64,000 nucleotides of DNA. Origin: Polyangiaceae bacterium (GTDB taxonomy: Bacteria > Myxococcota_A > Polyangia > Polyangiales > Polyangiaceae). This document shows, piece after piece, positions 56,817 to 64,000 of this stretch; within the stretch, counting starts at the first letter, position 1; every line of letters begins with the position of its first letter. Location: NCBI GenBank assembly GCA_016719945.1, contig JADJYE010000001.1, positions 1-64,000 on the forward strand, given 5' to 3'. The notes beneath the pieces are model-generated. The model had not been told where the DNA came from. It was given only the letters and a program-made list of their open reading frames with translations, and did not search any database. The position numbers and the translations under genes are program-made.

Positions 56817-57626
56817 GTGCAACCGCTGATCGTTGTGCCTGCGAACGACGTCGACCCGGCGGGCATCGAGCTCACGGTCGAGCTCCCGCAGGTCTGGCTC
56901 GACTCCACGCTGAAAGACGCCGAGGCCCACGCGACGCGCCCGGGGTCCTTCCGCGGCCGGCTGTCGCGCAGCGGGAAGGCCGACGTCGTGGTTCGCGCCA
57001 AGATCGCCGCGGAGCTCGAGCTGCCGTGCGCGAGGTGTCTGGGCCCCGCCCCCCTCTCGGTGAGCACCGAGCTGTCCCTCTTGCTGAAGCCGCGCCCCAG
57101 TGGCGCGCCGCAAGACGAAGCGGCCCGCGTCCGCCGCGAGGCCAAGCGCGCCGCGAAGGGTGCCGCGAAGGGCCCCGTTGCCGCGGGCGCAACCAAGGAG
57201 GGGACGAACGAGGCTCCCGCCAAGGCCCCCGCGGCGAAGGCCCCGCCCAAGCCCCCCCGCCACGCCGAGTACGAGTTCTCGTCCGCCGAGGCCGACCTCG
57301 ACGAATACGATGGCGAGAAGGTGATCCTCGACGACTTCGTCCGCGAGGCGATCCTCCTCGAGCTGCCAAGCTTCCCCCTGTGCACGGAGGGGTGCGAGGG
57401 GGGCGGTCGCGCCCTGGAGCCGGGGGTCGAGGCCCACCCGCCCGAGGTGATCGCCAACCCCTTCGCCGCCTTGCGTCACCTGCTCGCAGGAGAGGCCTTG
57501 CCTCCGGACGACAGCGCGGGCAATGGAAGGTCCCCGTCCCAAGCGGACTTTCGCCGCATCAGCCGAGCGAAGAAGCGCGCCATGCCAAAGATCCGCACGA
57601 GCGCGCTCCAGCGAGGTAAGAAGTAG
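56817..57626 (+). CDS. YceD/DUF177 family protein
   Basis: A 269-residue DUF177 protein. The conserved Cys pair is CARCLGP, and the C-terminal part has DEYDGEKVILDDFVREAILLELPSFPLC with TEGCEG. The family is linked to 23S rRNA or ribosome assembly and usually sits before rpmF, as here. It is longer than usual because of an Ala/Lys/Pro-rich insert (about residues 100-150) and a basic tail. GTG 56817 has GAGG at 56806-56809 as ribosome site. Confidence 0.85.
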   Translation: MQPLIVVPANDVDPAGIELTVELPQVWLDSTLKDAEAHATRPGSFRGRLSRSGKADVVVRAKIAAELELPCARCLGPAPLSVSTELSLLLKPRPSGAPQDEAARVRREAKRAAKGAAKGPVAAGATKEGTNEAPAKAPAAKAPPKPPRHAEYEFSSAEADLDEYDGEKVILDDFVREAILLELPSFPLCTEGCEGGGRALEPGVEAHPPEVIANPFAALRHLLAGEALPPDDSAGNGRSPSQADFRRISRAKKRAMPKIRTSALQRGKK

Positions 57627-57720
57627 CCCTCGCGCCCCTCGGGCGCCCAAGCCTTTCCGCGCGCCTCGAGGCGCGTCCAGCCGGCCAAGCCGGCCCATGT
57701 AGCGACCAGGAGAAGAGAAC

Positions 57721-57908
57721 GTGGCCGTCCCCAAGCGAAAGAAGTCCCCCCGAAGCGCGACATGCGGCGCGCCAACCACGACAAGGTCACGCCCGTCCAG
57801 GTCGTCGCCTGCGCGAACTGCGGCGAGGCGATGCGCCCGCACCGGGCGTGCGGGGCTTGCGGCCATTACAACGGTCGCAAGGCCGTGGCCGTCAAGACGC
57901 CGGCCTGA
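57721..57908 (+). CDS. rpmF: Ribosomal protein L32 (one frameshift)
   Basis: GTG 57721 with AGGAG 57708-57712 opens VAVPKRKKSP. One C is missing in a C-run near 57748-57753; the other frame continues KRDMRRANHDKVTPVQVVA, CANCGEAMRPHRACGACG (zinc ribbon) and HYNGRKAVAVKTPA with TGA at 57906-57908. This is an essential-type, highly conserved gene, so the shift is almost certainly a sequence error. Two palindromes, CGCGCCTCGAGGCGCG (57660-57675) and GCCGGC/GCCGGC (57680-57694), lie in the leader. Confidence 0.9.
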
Positions 57909-58900
57909 CGACGACTCCGAGGAGCCTGATCGCGGCGACGGGCAGCTACTTGCCCGAGAGGGTCGTCACCAACGACGACCTAGCCGCGTTCTTGGACACG
58001 TCTGACGCGTGGATACGTGATCGGACCGGCATCGGAGCGAGGCACGTCGCCGCCGACGACGAGGTCACCAGCGACCTCGCGGCGGCCGCGTCACGTCGCG
58101 CGCTCGAGGCGGCCGGCGTGAGCGCCGCGTCGCTCGACATGATCGTCACGGCGACGGTCACCCCCGACAGCCCGATGCCGGCTTGCGCGGTGCGACTCCA
58201 GCACAAGCTCGGCGCCGGGAAGGTTCCTGCCTTCGACGTCAGCGCGGCGTGCGCGGGCTTCTTGTTCGGGCTGACCATCGCGGACCAGTTCATCCGAGCG
58301 GGCGGGGCACGGCGCGTCCTCGTCGTCGGGGTGGAGCTGCTCAGCCGCATCATCGACTGGTCCGATCGCACCACCGCGGTCCTGTTCGGCGACGGCGCCG
58401 GCGCGGTGCTCGTCGAGCGGGCCGAGCCGGGCGACCCCCGCGGGATCGAGGCGTGCCGGATCCACAGCGATGGCTCCCTCGCGGCGGCGCTCGAGATCCC
58501 GGCAGGCGGCAGCGCGGAGCCGGCGACCGAGCGGGGTCTCGCAGCACGGCGCAACAAGGTGCACATGCTCGGGCAAGACGTCTTCCGCGCGGCCGTGCGC
58601 GGCATGACCGACGTCGGCCAAGAGGTCGTCGCGGCCGCTGGGCTGACGCTGAACGACGTCGACCGCTTCGTCCCGCACCAGGCGAACCTCCGGATCCTCC
58701 AGGCCCTCGCGGAGCGCTGGGCGGTCCCGCTGGAGCGGTTCGTCCTGGTCCTCGACGAGACCGGCAACACCTCGAGCGCCTCCATCCCGATCGCGCTCGA
58801 CCGCGGCCTCTCCGACGGGCGCCTCTGCCGCGGTCAGCGAGTCCTCATGTCGGCGCTGGGTGCTGGCGTCTCCTACGGCGGCGTCCTCGCGCGACTGTGA
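57905..58900 (+). CDS. fabH: 3-oxoacyl-ACP synthase III
   Basis: FabH starts fatty-acid synthesis by joining acetyl-CoA with malonyl-ACP. Catalytic Cys in FDVSAACAGFLFG, His in FVPHQANLRIL and Asn in ETGNTSSAS are in place. About 331 residues. No ATG is available: a CTG at 57905 overlaps the rpmF stop (CTGA) and leaves the usual nine or so residues before AATGSYLPERVV; GTG 57848 inside rpmF is the other option. plsX, normally between rpmF and fabH, is missing. Confidence 0.9.
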   Translation: MTTTPRSLIAATGSYLPERVVTNDDLAAFLDTSDAWIRDRTGIGARHVAADDEVTSDLAAAASRRALEAAGVSAASLDMIVTATVTPDSPMPACAVRLQHKLGAGKVPAFDVSAACAGFLFGLTIADQFIRAGGARRVLVVGVELLSRIIDWSDRTTAVLFGDGAGAVLVERAEPGDPRGIEACRIHSDGSLAAALEIPAGGSAEPATERGLAARRNKVHMLGQDVFRAAVRGMTDVGQEVVAAAGLTLNDVDRFVPHQANLRILQALAERWAVPLERFVLVLDETGNTSSASIPIALDRGLSDGRLCRGQRVLMSALGAGVSYGGVLARL

Positions 58901-59030
58901 ACCAAGAAGGACGCCGCGCTCAACATGTCGCGTCACGGCTGTCGCTCCGCGCCATAAAGCGCCGACTCCGCGCTAAAGGTCTACCCGTTCCGCTGGAGAA
59001 CGAGTAATCGCACAAGCGCGGGAGGCACCG

Positions 59031-59453
59031 ATGTCGCAGCGTTCACCTTACCAATCGCCCCTCACCCTGTTGCTCGCGCTGGCCCTGTCGTCCGCGTGCG
59101 CGACGGCCGAGACCGAAACCACCGGCGGCGCGCCGTCCACGGGCGGATCCCCCGGGTCGGGTGGTGAGCCGTCGAACGGCGGCTCGGGTGGTGGGGGCAA
59201 CGGGGTCGGCGCCAGCGGGGTCGGCGGCGATCCCACCAACACGGTCACCAACACCAGCGTGACGAGCACCAGCGTCACCTCGACCACGGTCACCAACACG
59301 TCGACGACGGGCCCTGGCTGCGACGATTTCACCTGCATCGCGCAGTGCGCGGCGATGAGCCAGCTCGGCCAGTGCGTCGGGGGCATGTGCGAATGCATGG
59401 ACCTCATGCAGGGCGCGGGTGGCGGCTTCGGGTTCGGCGGCGCGTTCCCCTGA
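59031..59453 (+). CDS. Gly/Thr-rich small lipoprotein inside the fab cluster
   Basis: A 140-residue putative lipoprotein. PLTLLLALALSSAC gives a weak lipobox at Cys23. A Gly/Ser-rich linker follows, then a Thr/Val/Asn/Ser repeat (TNTSVTSTSVTST and similar), and a small Cys domain (CDDFTCIAQCAAMSQLGQCV with GGMCECMDL). ATG 59031 has GGGAGG upstream near 59021. It separates fabH from fabD and has no role in fatty-acid synthesis by family; it looks like an insertion of an envelope gene. Confidence 0.75.
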   Translation: MSQRSPYQSPLTLLLALALSSACATAETETTGGAPSTGGSPGSGGEPSNGGSGGGGNGVGASGVGGDPTNTVTNTSVTSTSVTSTTVTNTSTTGPGCDDFTCIAQCAAMSQLGQCVGGMCECMDLMQGAGGGFGFGGAFP

Positions 59454-59468
59454 GCGGGAGCCACGACG

Positions 59469-60432
59469 ATGAAGATCGCTTGGCTCTTCCCGGGGCAGGG
59501 CTCGCAGCAGGTGGGCATGGGCCGCGAGCTCGCCGAGCGGTCCGCCGCCGCTCGCGCCGTGTTCGACGCGGCCGACCGCGCCCTCGCGGCGGCGGGCGCA
59601 GGTGAGCCGTCGCTCTCGCGCCTGTGCTTCGAGGGCCCGGAAGACCAGCTCACCCTCACGATCAACACGCAGCCGGCGCTCGTCACGACCAGCGCCGCCC
59701 TCGTCGCGGCGCTCCGCGAGTGCCACCCCAGGGGCGCTGCCCGAGCCCGCGATCGCGCTCGGTCATTCCCTCGGTGAGTACAGCGCGCTGGTCGCCTCGG
59801 GCGCGCTCTCGCTCGCCGACGCGGTGACCACTTGCCGGGCGCGCGGGGCCGCGATGCAGGAGGCGGTGCCCCCGGGCGAGGGCGCGATGGCGGCGGTGCT
59901 CAACGTCGAAGACTCGGCCCTGCGCGCGATCTGCGAGCAGGCCTCGGCCGCGGGGGTCGTCTCGCCCGCGAACTTCAACGCGCCGGGGCAGATCGTGATC
60001 GCGGGCCAGAAGGCGGCCGTCGCGCGCGCCTCGGAGCTCGTCGCCGACAAGGGCGGCAAGGCCATCCCGCTCAAGGTGAGCGCGCCCTTCCACTGCTCGC
60101 TGATGCGCCCTGCGGCCGAGCGCCTCGCGGTCGCGCTCGAGCGCGTGTCGATCGGCCCCATGGCCTTCCCGGTGATCGCGAACGTCGACGCCGAGCCGAA
60201 CGACCAGCCCGCCCGCGTGAAGGAGCTGCTCGTGCGCCAGGTCGACGCCCCGGTGCTCTGGGCCCGCTCGATCGTCCGCGCTGCGGAGCTGGGCGTCACG
60301 GTCGCGCTCGAGATCGGTCCAGGCAAGGTGCTGGCCGGCCTCGTCAAGCGCATCGACAAGAGGATTCGTGTCGTGAACGTCAGTGACGCGGCGGGCGTCG
60401 CGGCTGCGATGGAGGCGATCTCGGCGAGCTAG
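59469..60432 (+). CDS. fabD: Malonyl-CoA:ACP transacylase (one frameshift)
   Basis: FabD loads malonyl groups on ACP. ATG 59469 opens MKIAWLFPGQGSQQVGMG. After VAALRECHP the frame changes (near 59721-59740) and continues LPEPAIALGHSLGEYSALVA with the GHSLG nucleophile Ser; the catalytic His is in VSAPFHCSLM and ALEIGPGKVL closes the domain. Both halves are fully conserved, so a sequence error is likely. Confidence 0.92.
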
Positions 60433-60455
60433 CTCGCACGGGTCGCGAACAGGAG

Positions 60456-61211
60456 ATGGCGATGTTTCGGTTGGACGGCAAGGTCGCGATCGTCACGGGT
60501 GGGTCGCGCGGGATCGGCCGCTCGTGCGCCGAGGCGCTCGCGGGACAGGGCGCGACGGTCGTGATCAACTACGTGCGGGGCGCAGACGAGGCTCAGAAGA
60601 CCGTCGCCGCGATCGAGGCCAAGGGCGGACGCGCCGAGGCGGTCGCCTTCGACGTCTCCGACATGACGGCCACGGAGGCCGCGGTCGCCGACATCGCGAA
60701 GCGCCACGGGCGCCTCGACGCGCTGGTCGCGAACGCAGGCATCGCGCACGACAACCTGGTCTTGCGCGTCAAGGAGGAGGAGCTCGATCGTCTCTTCGCG
60801 GTCAACGTGAAGGGCTCGATCGCCGCAGCCAAGGCGTCGATCAAGGTGATGATGCGCGCGAAGACGGGGCGCATCGTGATGCTCTCGAGCATCGTGGGGG
60901 AGATGGGCAACGCTGGTCAGACCGCGTACGCGGCGACCAAGGCGGCGCTGCTGGGCGTCACGAAGTCGCTCGCGCGCGAGTACGCCTCGCGCAACATCAC
61001 GGTCAACGCCGTCGCCCCCGGCTTCATCGACACCGACATGACGACGCAGATCGCAGGGGACATGAAGGACGCGATGCTCAAGAGCATCCCGCTCGGTCGC
61101 ACCGGCCGCGCCGAGGAGGTCGCCGCGTGCGTCGCCTTCCTCTGCTCGGACGAGGCCTCCTACGTGACCGGCGAGGTCCTGCGCGTAAACGGCGGAATGC
61201 TCATGGGCTGA
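60456..61211 (+). CDS. fabG: 3-oxoacyl-ACP reductase
   Basis: A 251-residue short-chain dehydrogenase. NADPH loop VTGGSRGIGRS, LVANAGIAHDNLVLRVKEEE, catalytic Ser in MLSSIVGEMGNAGQ and YAATK, and the C-terminal GEVLRVNGGMLMG are typical FabG. It follows fabD by 23 bases and precedes acpP. Confidence 0.95.
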   Translation: MAMFRLDGKVAIVTGGSRGIGRSCAEALAGQGATVVINYVRGADEAQKTVAAIEAKGGRAEAVAFDVSDMTATEAAVADIAKRHGRLDALVANAGIAHDNLVLRVKEEELDRLFAVNVKGSIAAAKASIKVMMRAKTGRIVMLSSIVGEMGNAGQTAYAATKAALLGVTKSLAREYASRNITVNAVAPGFIDTDMTTQIAGDMKDAMLKSIPLGRTGRAEEVAACVAFLCSDEASYVTGEVLRVNGGMLMG

Positions 61212-61340
61212 AGTGGATATCGGGTCCTCGGACCCACGCGCTCGCGCAGACGTTCTAGGCGCTCGCATTGGGATTGAAACTGGGCTAGTAGGGGGCCCAC
61301 ACGCTGGCGGCTGCGAAGCGCGGCTGCACCGGAGGAAGAC

Positions 61341-61589
61341 ATGGCTGAGGGTCGCGACATCACCGCCGAGGTGAAGCGCATCATCAAAGAGCAGCTCGAC
61401 GTCGACGAGAAGGACATCAAACCGGAGTCGACCTTCATCGACGATCTCGGCGCTGATTCGCTCGGTCTCGTGGAGCTCGTCCTCGCGTTCGAGGAGGCTT
61501 TCGAGATCGACATCCCGGACGAGGACACCGAGAAGATCCGCACCGTCCAGGACGCGATCAACTACATCGAGACCCACGCGAAGAAGTAG
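61341..61589 (+). CDS. acpP: Acyl carrier protein
   Basis: An 82-residue ACP. The phosphopantetheine site is DDLGADSLGLVELV (Ser in DSL). ATG 61341 has GGAGGAAG 8-13 bases before. The 129-base gap after fabG may hold its own promoter, since ACP is needed in large amounts, but no clear boxes are visible. Confidence 0.96.
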   Translation: MAEGRDITAEVKRIIKEQLDVDEKDIKPESTFIDDLGADSLGLVELVLAFEEAFEIDIPDEDTEKIRTVQDAINYIETHAKK

Positions 61590-61666
61590 CGTGGTGGCTG
61601 CCCGCCCGCTCGCTGCGCTCACTTTCGGGTGAGGCCTCGGGCGGACGGGCTGACCAGGAGCCCTTC

Positions 61667-62923
61667 GTGGAACGAGTCGTCGTCACAGGCATCGGTCTCT
61701 GCACGCCGGCCGGTGTCGGCACGCAGCCGACCTGGCAGAACGTCGTCGCGGGCAAGAGCGGCATCCGTCGGATCACCCTCTTCGATCCGACCGGCTTTCC
61801 GACCACGATCGCGGGCGAGGTGCCGGGCTTCGACCCGGAGGTGTACATCCCTCGCAAGAAGCTGAAGGAGATGGGGCGCTTCAGCCACCTCGCGGTCGCC
61901 GCGGCCCGGCAGGCCTGGCAAGACGCCGGCTTCAGCGACACAGTGCGCCCGAGCGACGAGGTCTGCGAGGAGACCGGCACGTTCCTGGGCGTCGGCCTGG
62001 GCGGGCTGGAGGGCATCTATCAGCAGGCGATCACGCTGAAGGAGAAGGGGCCCTCGAAGATCAGCCCGTACTTCATCCCGTCGGTGATCGGCAACCTCGC
62101 GGGGGGTCAGGTCGCGATGGCGCTCGGCCTGAAGGGCCCGAGCTACGCCAACACGAGCGCGTGCGCTTCGAGCGCCCACGCGGTCGGCGAGGCCTTCGAG
62201 TGGATCCGGCGCGGTCGCGCGCCGATGATGTTGAGCGGCGGAGCGGAGGCCACCATCACCGCCCTCGGCATCGGCGGCTTCTCTGCCATGTTCGCGCTCT
62301 CGCGCAGCAACGCCGAGCCCGAGAAGGCGAGCCGCCCGTGGGACCGCGGCCGCGACGGGTTCGTGTGCTCGGAGGGGGCCGGGGTGCTCGTGCTCGAGTC
62401 GCTGTCGCACGCCAAGGCGCGCGGCGCCCGCGTCTACTGCGAGATCACCGGGTACGGCGCCTCCTGCGACGCGTACCACCTGACGAAGCCCGCGCCGGAG
62501 GGCGAGGGAGCTCAGCGCGCCATGCGCTCGGCGCTCAAGGACGCGCGCCTCGATCCGAGCGCCATCGACTACGTCAACGCGCACGGCACCTCGACGCCGC
62601 ACGGCGATCTCGAGGAAGCCCGCGCCGTCATGAAGGTGTTCGGGGCGCACGCCACCGACAAGAAGCTGTGGGTCAGCTCGACGAAGAGCGTCATGGGCCA
62701 CCTGCTGGGTGGCGCGGGCGGGGTCGAGGCCGGGCTGTCGGCGCTGGCCATCGCGGAGGGCCTCGTGCCGCCGACGATCAACCTCGATGACCCCGATCCG
62801 GACGCGCCTCTCGACTTCGTTCCGCACGAGGCGCGTCGGCGCGACGTTCGCCACGCGATGAGCAACTCGTTCGGCTTCGGCGGGACGAACGCGACGCTGA
62901 TCCTCTCGAAGCTGCTCACGTGA
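61667..62923 (+). CDS. fabF: 3-oxoacyl-ACP synthase II
   Basis: KAS II elongates acyl chains. The 418-residue chain opens VERVVVTGIGLCTPAGVG; the catalytic Cys is in NTSACASSAHAVGEAF, His residues in VNAHGTSTPHGD and GHLLGGAGG, and NSFGFGGTNATL closes the thiolase fold. GTG 61667 has CAGGAG at about 61655. The stop overlaps nrdR (GTGA). Confidence 0.95.
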   Translation: MERVVVTGIGLCTPAGVGTQPTWQNVVAGKSGIRRITLFDPTGFPTTIAGEVPGFDPEVYIPRKKLKEMGRFSHLAVAAARQAWQDAGFSDTVRPSDEVCEETGTFLGVGLGGLEGIYQQAITLKEKGPSKISPYFIPSVIGNLAGGQVAMALGLKGPSYANTSACASSAHAVGEAFEWIRRGRAPMMLSGGAEATITALGIGGFSAMFALSRSNAEPEKASRPWDRGRDGFVCSEGAGVLVLESLSHAKARGARVYCEITGYGASCDAYHLTKPAPEGEGAQRAMRSALKDARLDPSAIDYVNAHGTSTPHGDLEEARAVMKVFGAHATDKKLWVSSTKSVMGHLLGGAGGVEAGLSALAIAEGLVPPTINLDDPDPDAPLDFVPHEARRRDVRHAMSNSFGFGGTNATLILSKLLT

Positions 62924-63396
62924 AGTGCCCGTTCTGCAGCCACCTCGAGGACCGCGTGATCGACTCGCGCGCGTCGGGGACGGGCGACGTGATCCGGCGA
63001 CGCCGCGAGTGTGAAGGCTGCGGCAAGCGCTTCACGACGTACGAGCGGGTCGAATACGTCGTCGCGACTGTCGTCAAGAAGGACGGGCGACGCGAGCCGT
63101 TCGATCGCAACAAGCTGGTCGAGAGCATGCGAATCGCGCTTTCGAAGCGGCCCATCCCGGCGGATCGCGTGGACGCGATCGCCGACGAGATCGAGCGGGA
63201 GCTGGTCGACGTCGATCAGCGCGAGGTCGCCAGCGCCTCGATCGGCGAGCGGTTGATGGCGCGGCTGCGCGATCTGGACGAGGTCGCCTACGTGCGCTTC
63301 GCGAGCGTGTACCGGTCGTTCCGAGACATCGACGAGTTCGCGGCCGAGCTCAGCAAGCTCGGGATCCAGCCGCCCGAGAAGCGGAGCGCCTCGTGA
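62920..63396 (+). CDS. nrdR: NrdR transcriptional repressor
   Basis: NrdR represses ribonucleotide reductase genes and senses ATP/dATP. The 158-residue protein has a zinc ribbon (KCPFCSHLEDRVIDSR, CEGCGKRFTTYER) and the ATP-cone (VVKKDGRREPFDRNKLVESM). GTG 62920 overlaps fabF; GTGA at 63393 starts ribD. No NrdR box was searched for elsewhere. Confidence 0.95.
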   Translation: MKCPFCSHLEDRVIDSRASGTGDVIRRRRECEGCGKRFTTYERVEYVVATVVKKDGRREPFDRNKLVESMRIALSKRPIPADRVDAIADEIERELVDVDQREVASASIGERLMARLRDLDEVAYVRFASVYRSFRDIDEFAAELSKLGIQPPEKRSAS

Positions 63397-64000
63397 GCCT
63401 GGCCGCGACCGACGAGCAGTTCATGCGCCTCGCGCTCGAGGCCGCCGGCAAGAGCCTGCCCTCGCCCAACCCGCCTGTCGGGGCGGTCGTCGTCGACGCG
63501 ACGGGGCGCGTGGTGGGGGCGGGCCATCACGCGCGCGCCGGTGAGTCCCACGGGGAGACGGCCGCGCTCGAGGCCGCCGGCGGCGCGACGGCGGGCGCGA
63601 CGCTCTACGTGACGCTCGAGCCGTGCAACCACACGGGCAAGACGCCCCCCTGCGTCGACGCGATCCTCGGCGCGCGCATCAAGCGCGTCGTCGTGGGCTG
63701 TCGCGATCCGAACCCGCACGTGCAGGGCAGGGGAATCGAGCGCCTGCGTGAGGCCGGCGTCGAGGTGAAGGTCGGCGTGCTCGAGGCGGACGCGGCCGCG
63801 CTGATCGAGCCGTGGAGCGTGTTCATCACGACGGGGATGCCCTTCGTCGCCTTGAAGCTCGCGCTCTCCCTCGACGGTCGCATCGCGTCGCGGACGGGCG
63901 CTTCGCGCTGGGTCACCGGCCCGGAGGCCCGCGCGAAGGTCCAAGAGCTGCGCGCGCACAGCGACGCCGTCGCGGTCGGCATCGGGACGGCGCTCGCGGA
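63393..64000 (+). CDS. ribD: Bifunctional riboflavin deaminase/reductase, N-terminal part, cut by window edge
   Basis: RibD deaminates and reduces the pyrimidine precursor of riboflavin. The deaminase domain has AGKSLPSPNPPVGAVVV, SHGETAALEAAGG (zinc His and catalytic Glu), and LEPCNHTGKTPPCVDAIL (zinc Cys pair). The reductase domain begins MPFVALKLALSLDGRIASRTG and SRWVTGPEARA. GTG 63393 overlaps the nrdR stop. The gene runs off the right edge. Confidence 0.94.
   Translation, partial: MSLAATDEQFMRLALEAAGKSLPSPNPPVGAVVVDATGRVVGAGHHARAGESHGETAALEAAGGATAGATLYVTLEPCNHTGKTPPCVDAILGARIKRVVVGCRDPNPHVQGRGIERLREAGVEVKVGVLEADAAALIEPWSVFITTGMPFVALKLALSLDGRIASRTGASRWVTGPEARAKVQELRAHSDAVAVGIGTALA

Overview
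This window is very GC-rich DNA from a myxobacterium, most likely of the Polyangia (Sorangium/Polyangium side of Myxococcota). The signs are a Ser/Thr kinase with PEGA-type repeats, a MYXO-CTERM sorting signal, a MopE-like metal-binding segment in a sulfatase, many Cys-rich or Gly-rich lipoproteins, and the gene order rpmF-fabH-fabD-fabG-acpP-fabF-nrdR-ribD. No phage, insertion sequence, CRISPR array or rRNA operon was recognised. Most of the window is core chromosome in short operons, where 4-base stop/start overlaps (GTGA or ATGA) are very common.

Layout. 1-6.2 kb: truD (partial), a broken SUMF1/FGE-like gene, a roughly 1-kb array of hairpin repeats, a HAD-type 5'-nucleotidase, then hutI and nagZ. 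6.2-12 kb: a TrpC-like protein without recognisable catalytic residues and a PabA/TrpG glutaminase, which with nagZ and hutI form one leftward run; a divergent PilZ-like gene, an alpha/beta hydrolase, an anchored hypothetical protein, a second copy of the hairpin repeat and a CorC/HlyC-type CBS protein. 12-15.4 kb: leftward operon gatC-gatA-GNAT-truB. 15.5-21.4 kb: a large exported protein and the PEGA kinase. 21.4-26.4 kb: a type IV pilus block with a PilR-like sigma-54 activator, two prepilins, a pilin-like protein without a leader, and a TPR protein. 26.5-29.5 kb: a metzincin-like protease and a membrane sulfatase. 29.5-35.8 kb: tRNA-Leu, an OGT/SPINDLY-like glycosyltransferase, carA and rimO. 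35.9-41.7 kb: a Cys-rich lipoprotein, hemW, relA/spoT, a MEMO-family protein and tRNA-Gly. 41.7-42.3 kb: a repeat-rich spacer. 42.3-51 kb: a DUF2064-like transferase, a MoxR ATPase, an RluB/RsuA pseudouridine synthase, a cupin, two Asp-repeat lipoproteins, a ribbon-helix-helix regulator, lepA and a MYXO-CTERM PHP hydrolase. 51-57.6 kb: an M16 protease pair, pyrB-pyrR, a membrane glycosyltransferase-like gene and a YceD/DUF177 protein. 57.7-64 kb: rpmF, the fatty-acid synthesis cluster (without plsX and with a lipoprotein gene inserted), nrdR and the start of ribD.

Two features dominate. First, about fifteen genes that should be intact (rpmF, fabD, carA, hemW, hutI, moxR and others) are each broken by a one-base shift, several of them at homopolymers. 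I read this as sequence error and give the reconstructed gene spans. Second, a family of roughly 105-bp multi-hairpin repeats fills two tail-to-tail intergenic regions, in opposite orientations, with stems that change sequence while staying paired. This is the best candidate for an undescribed element in the window.
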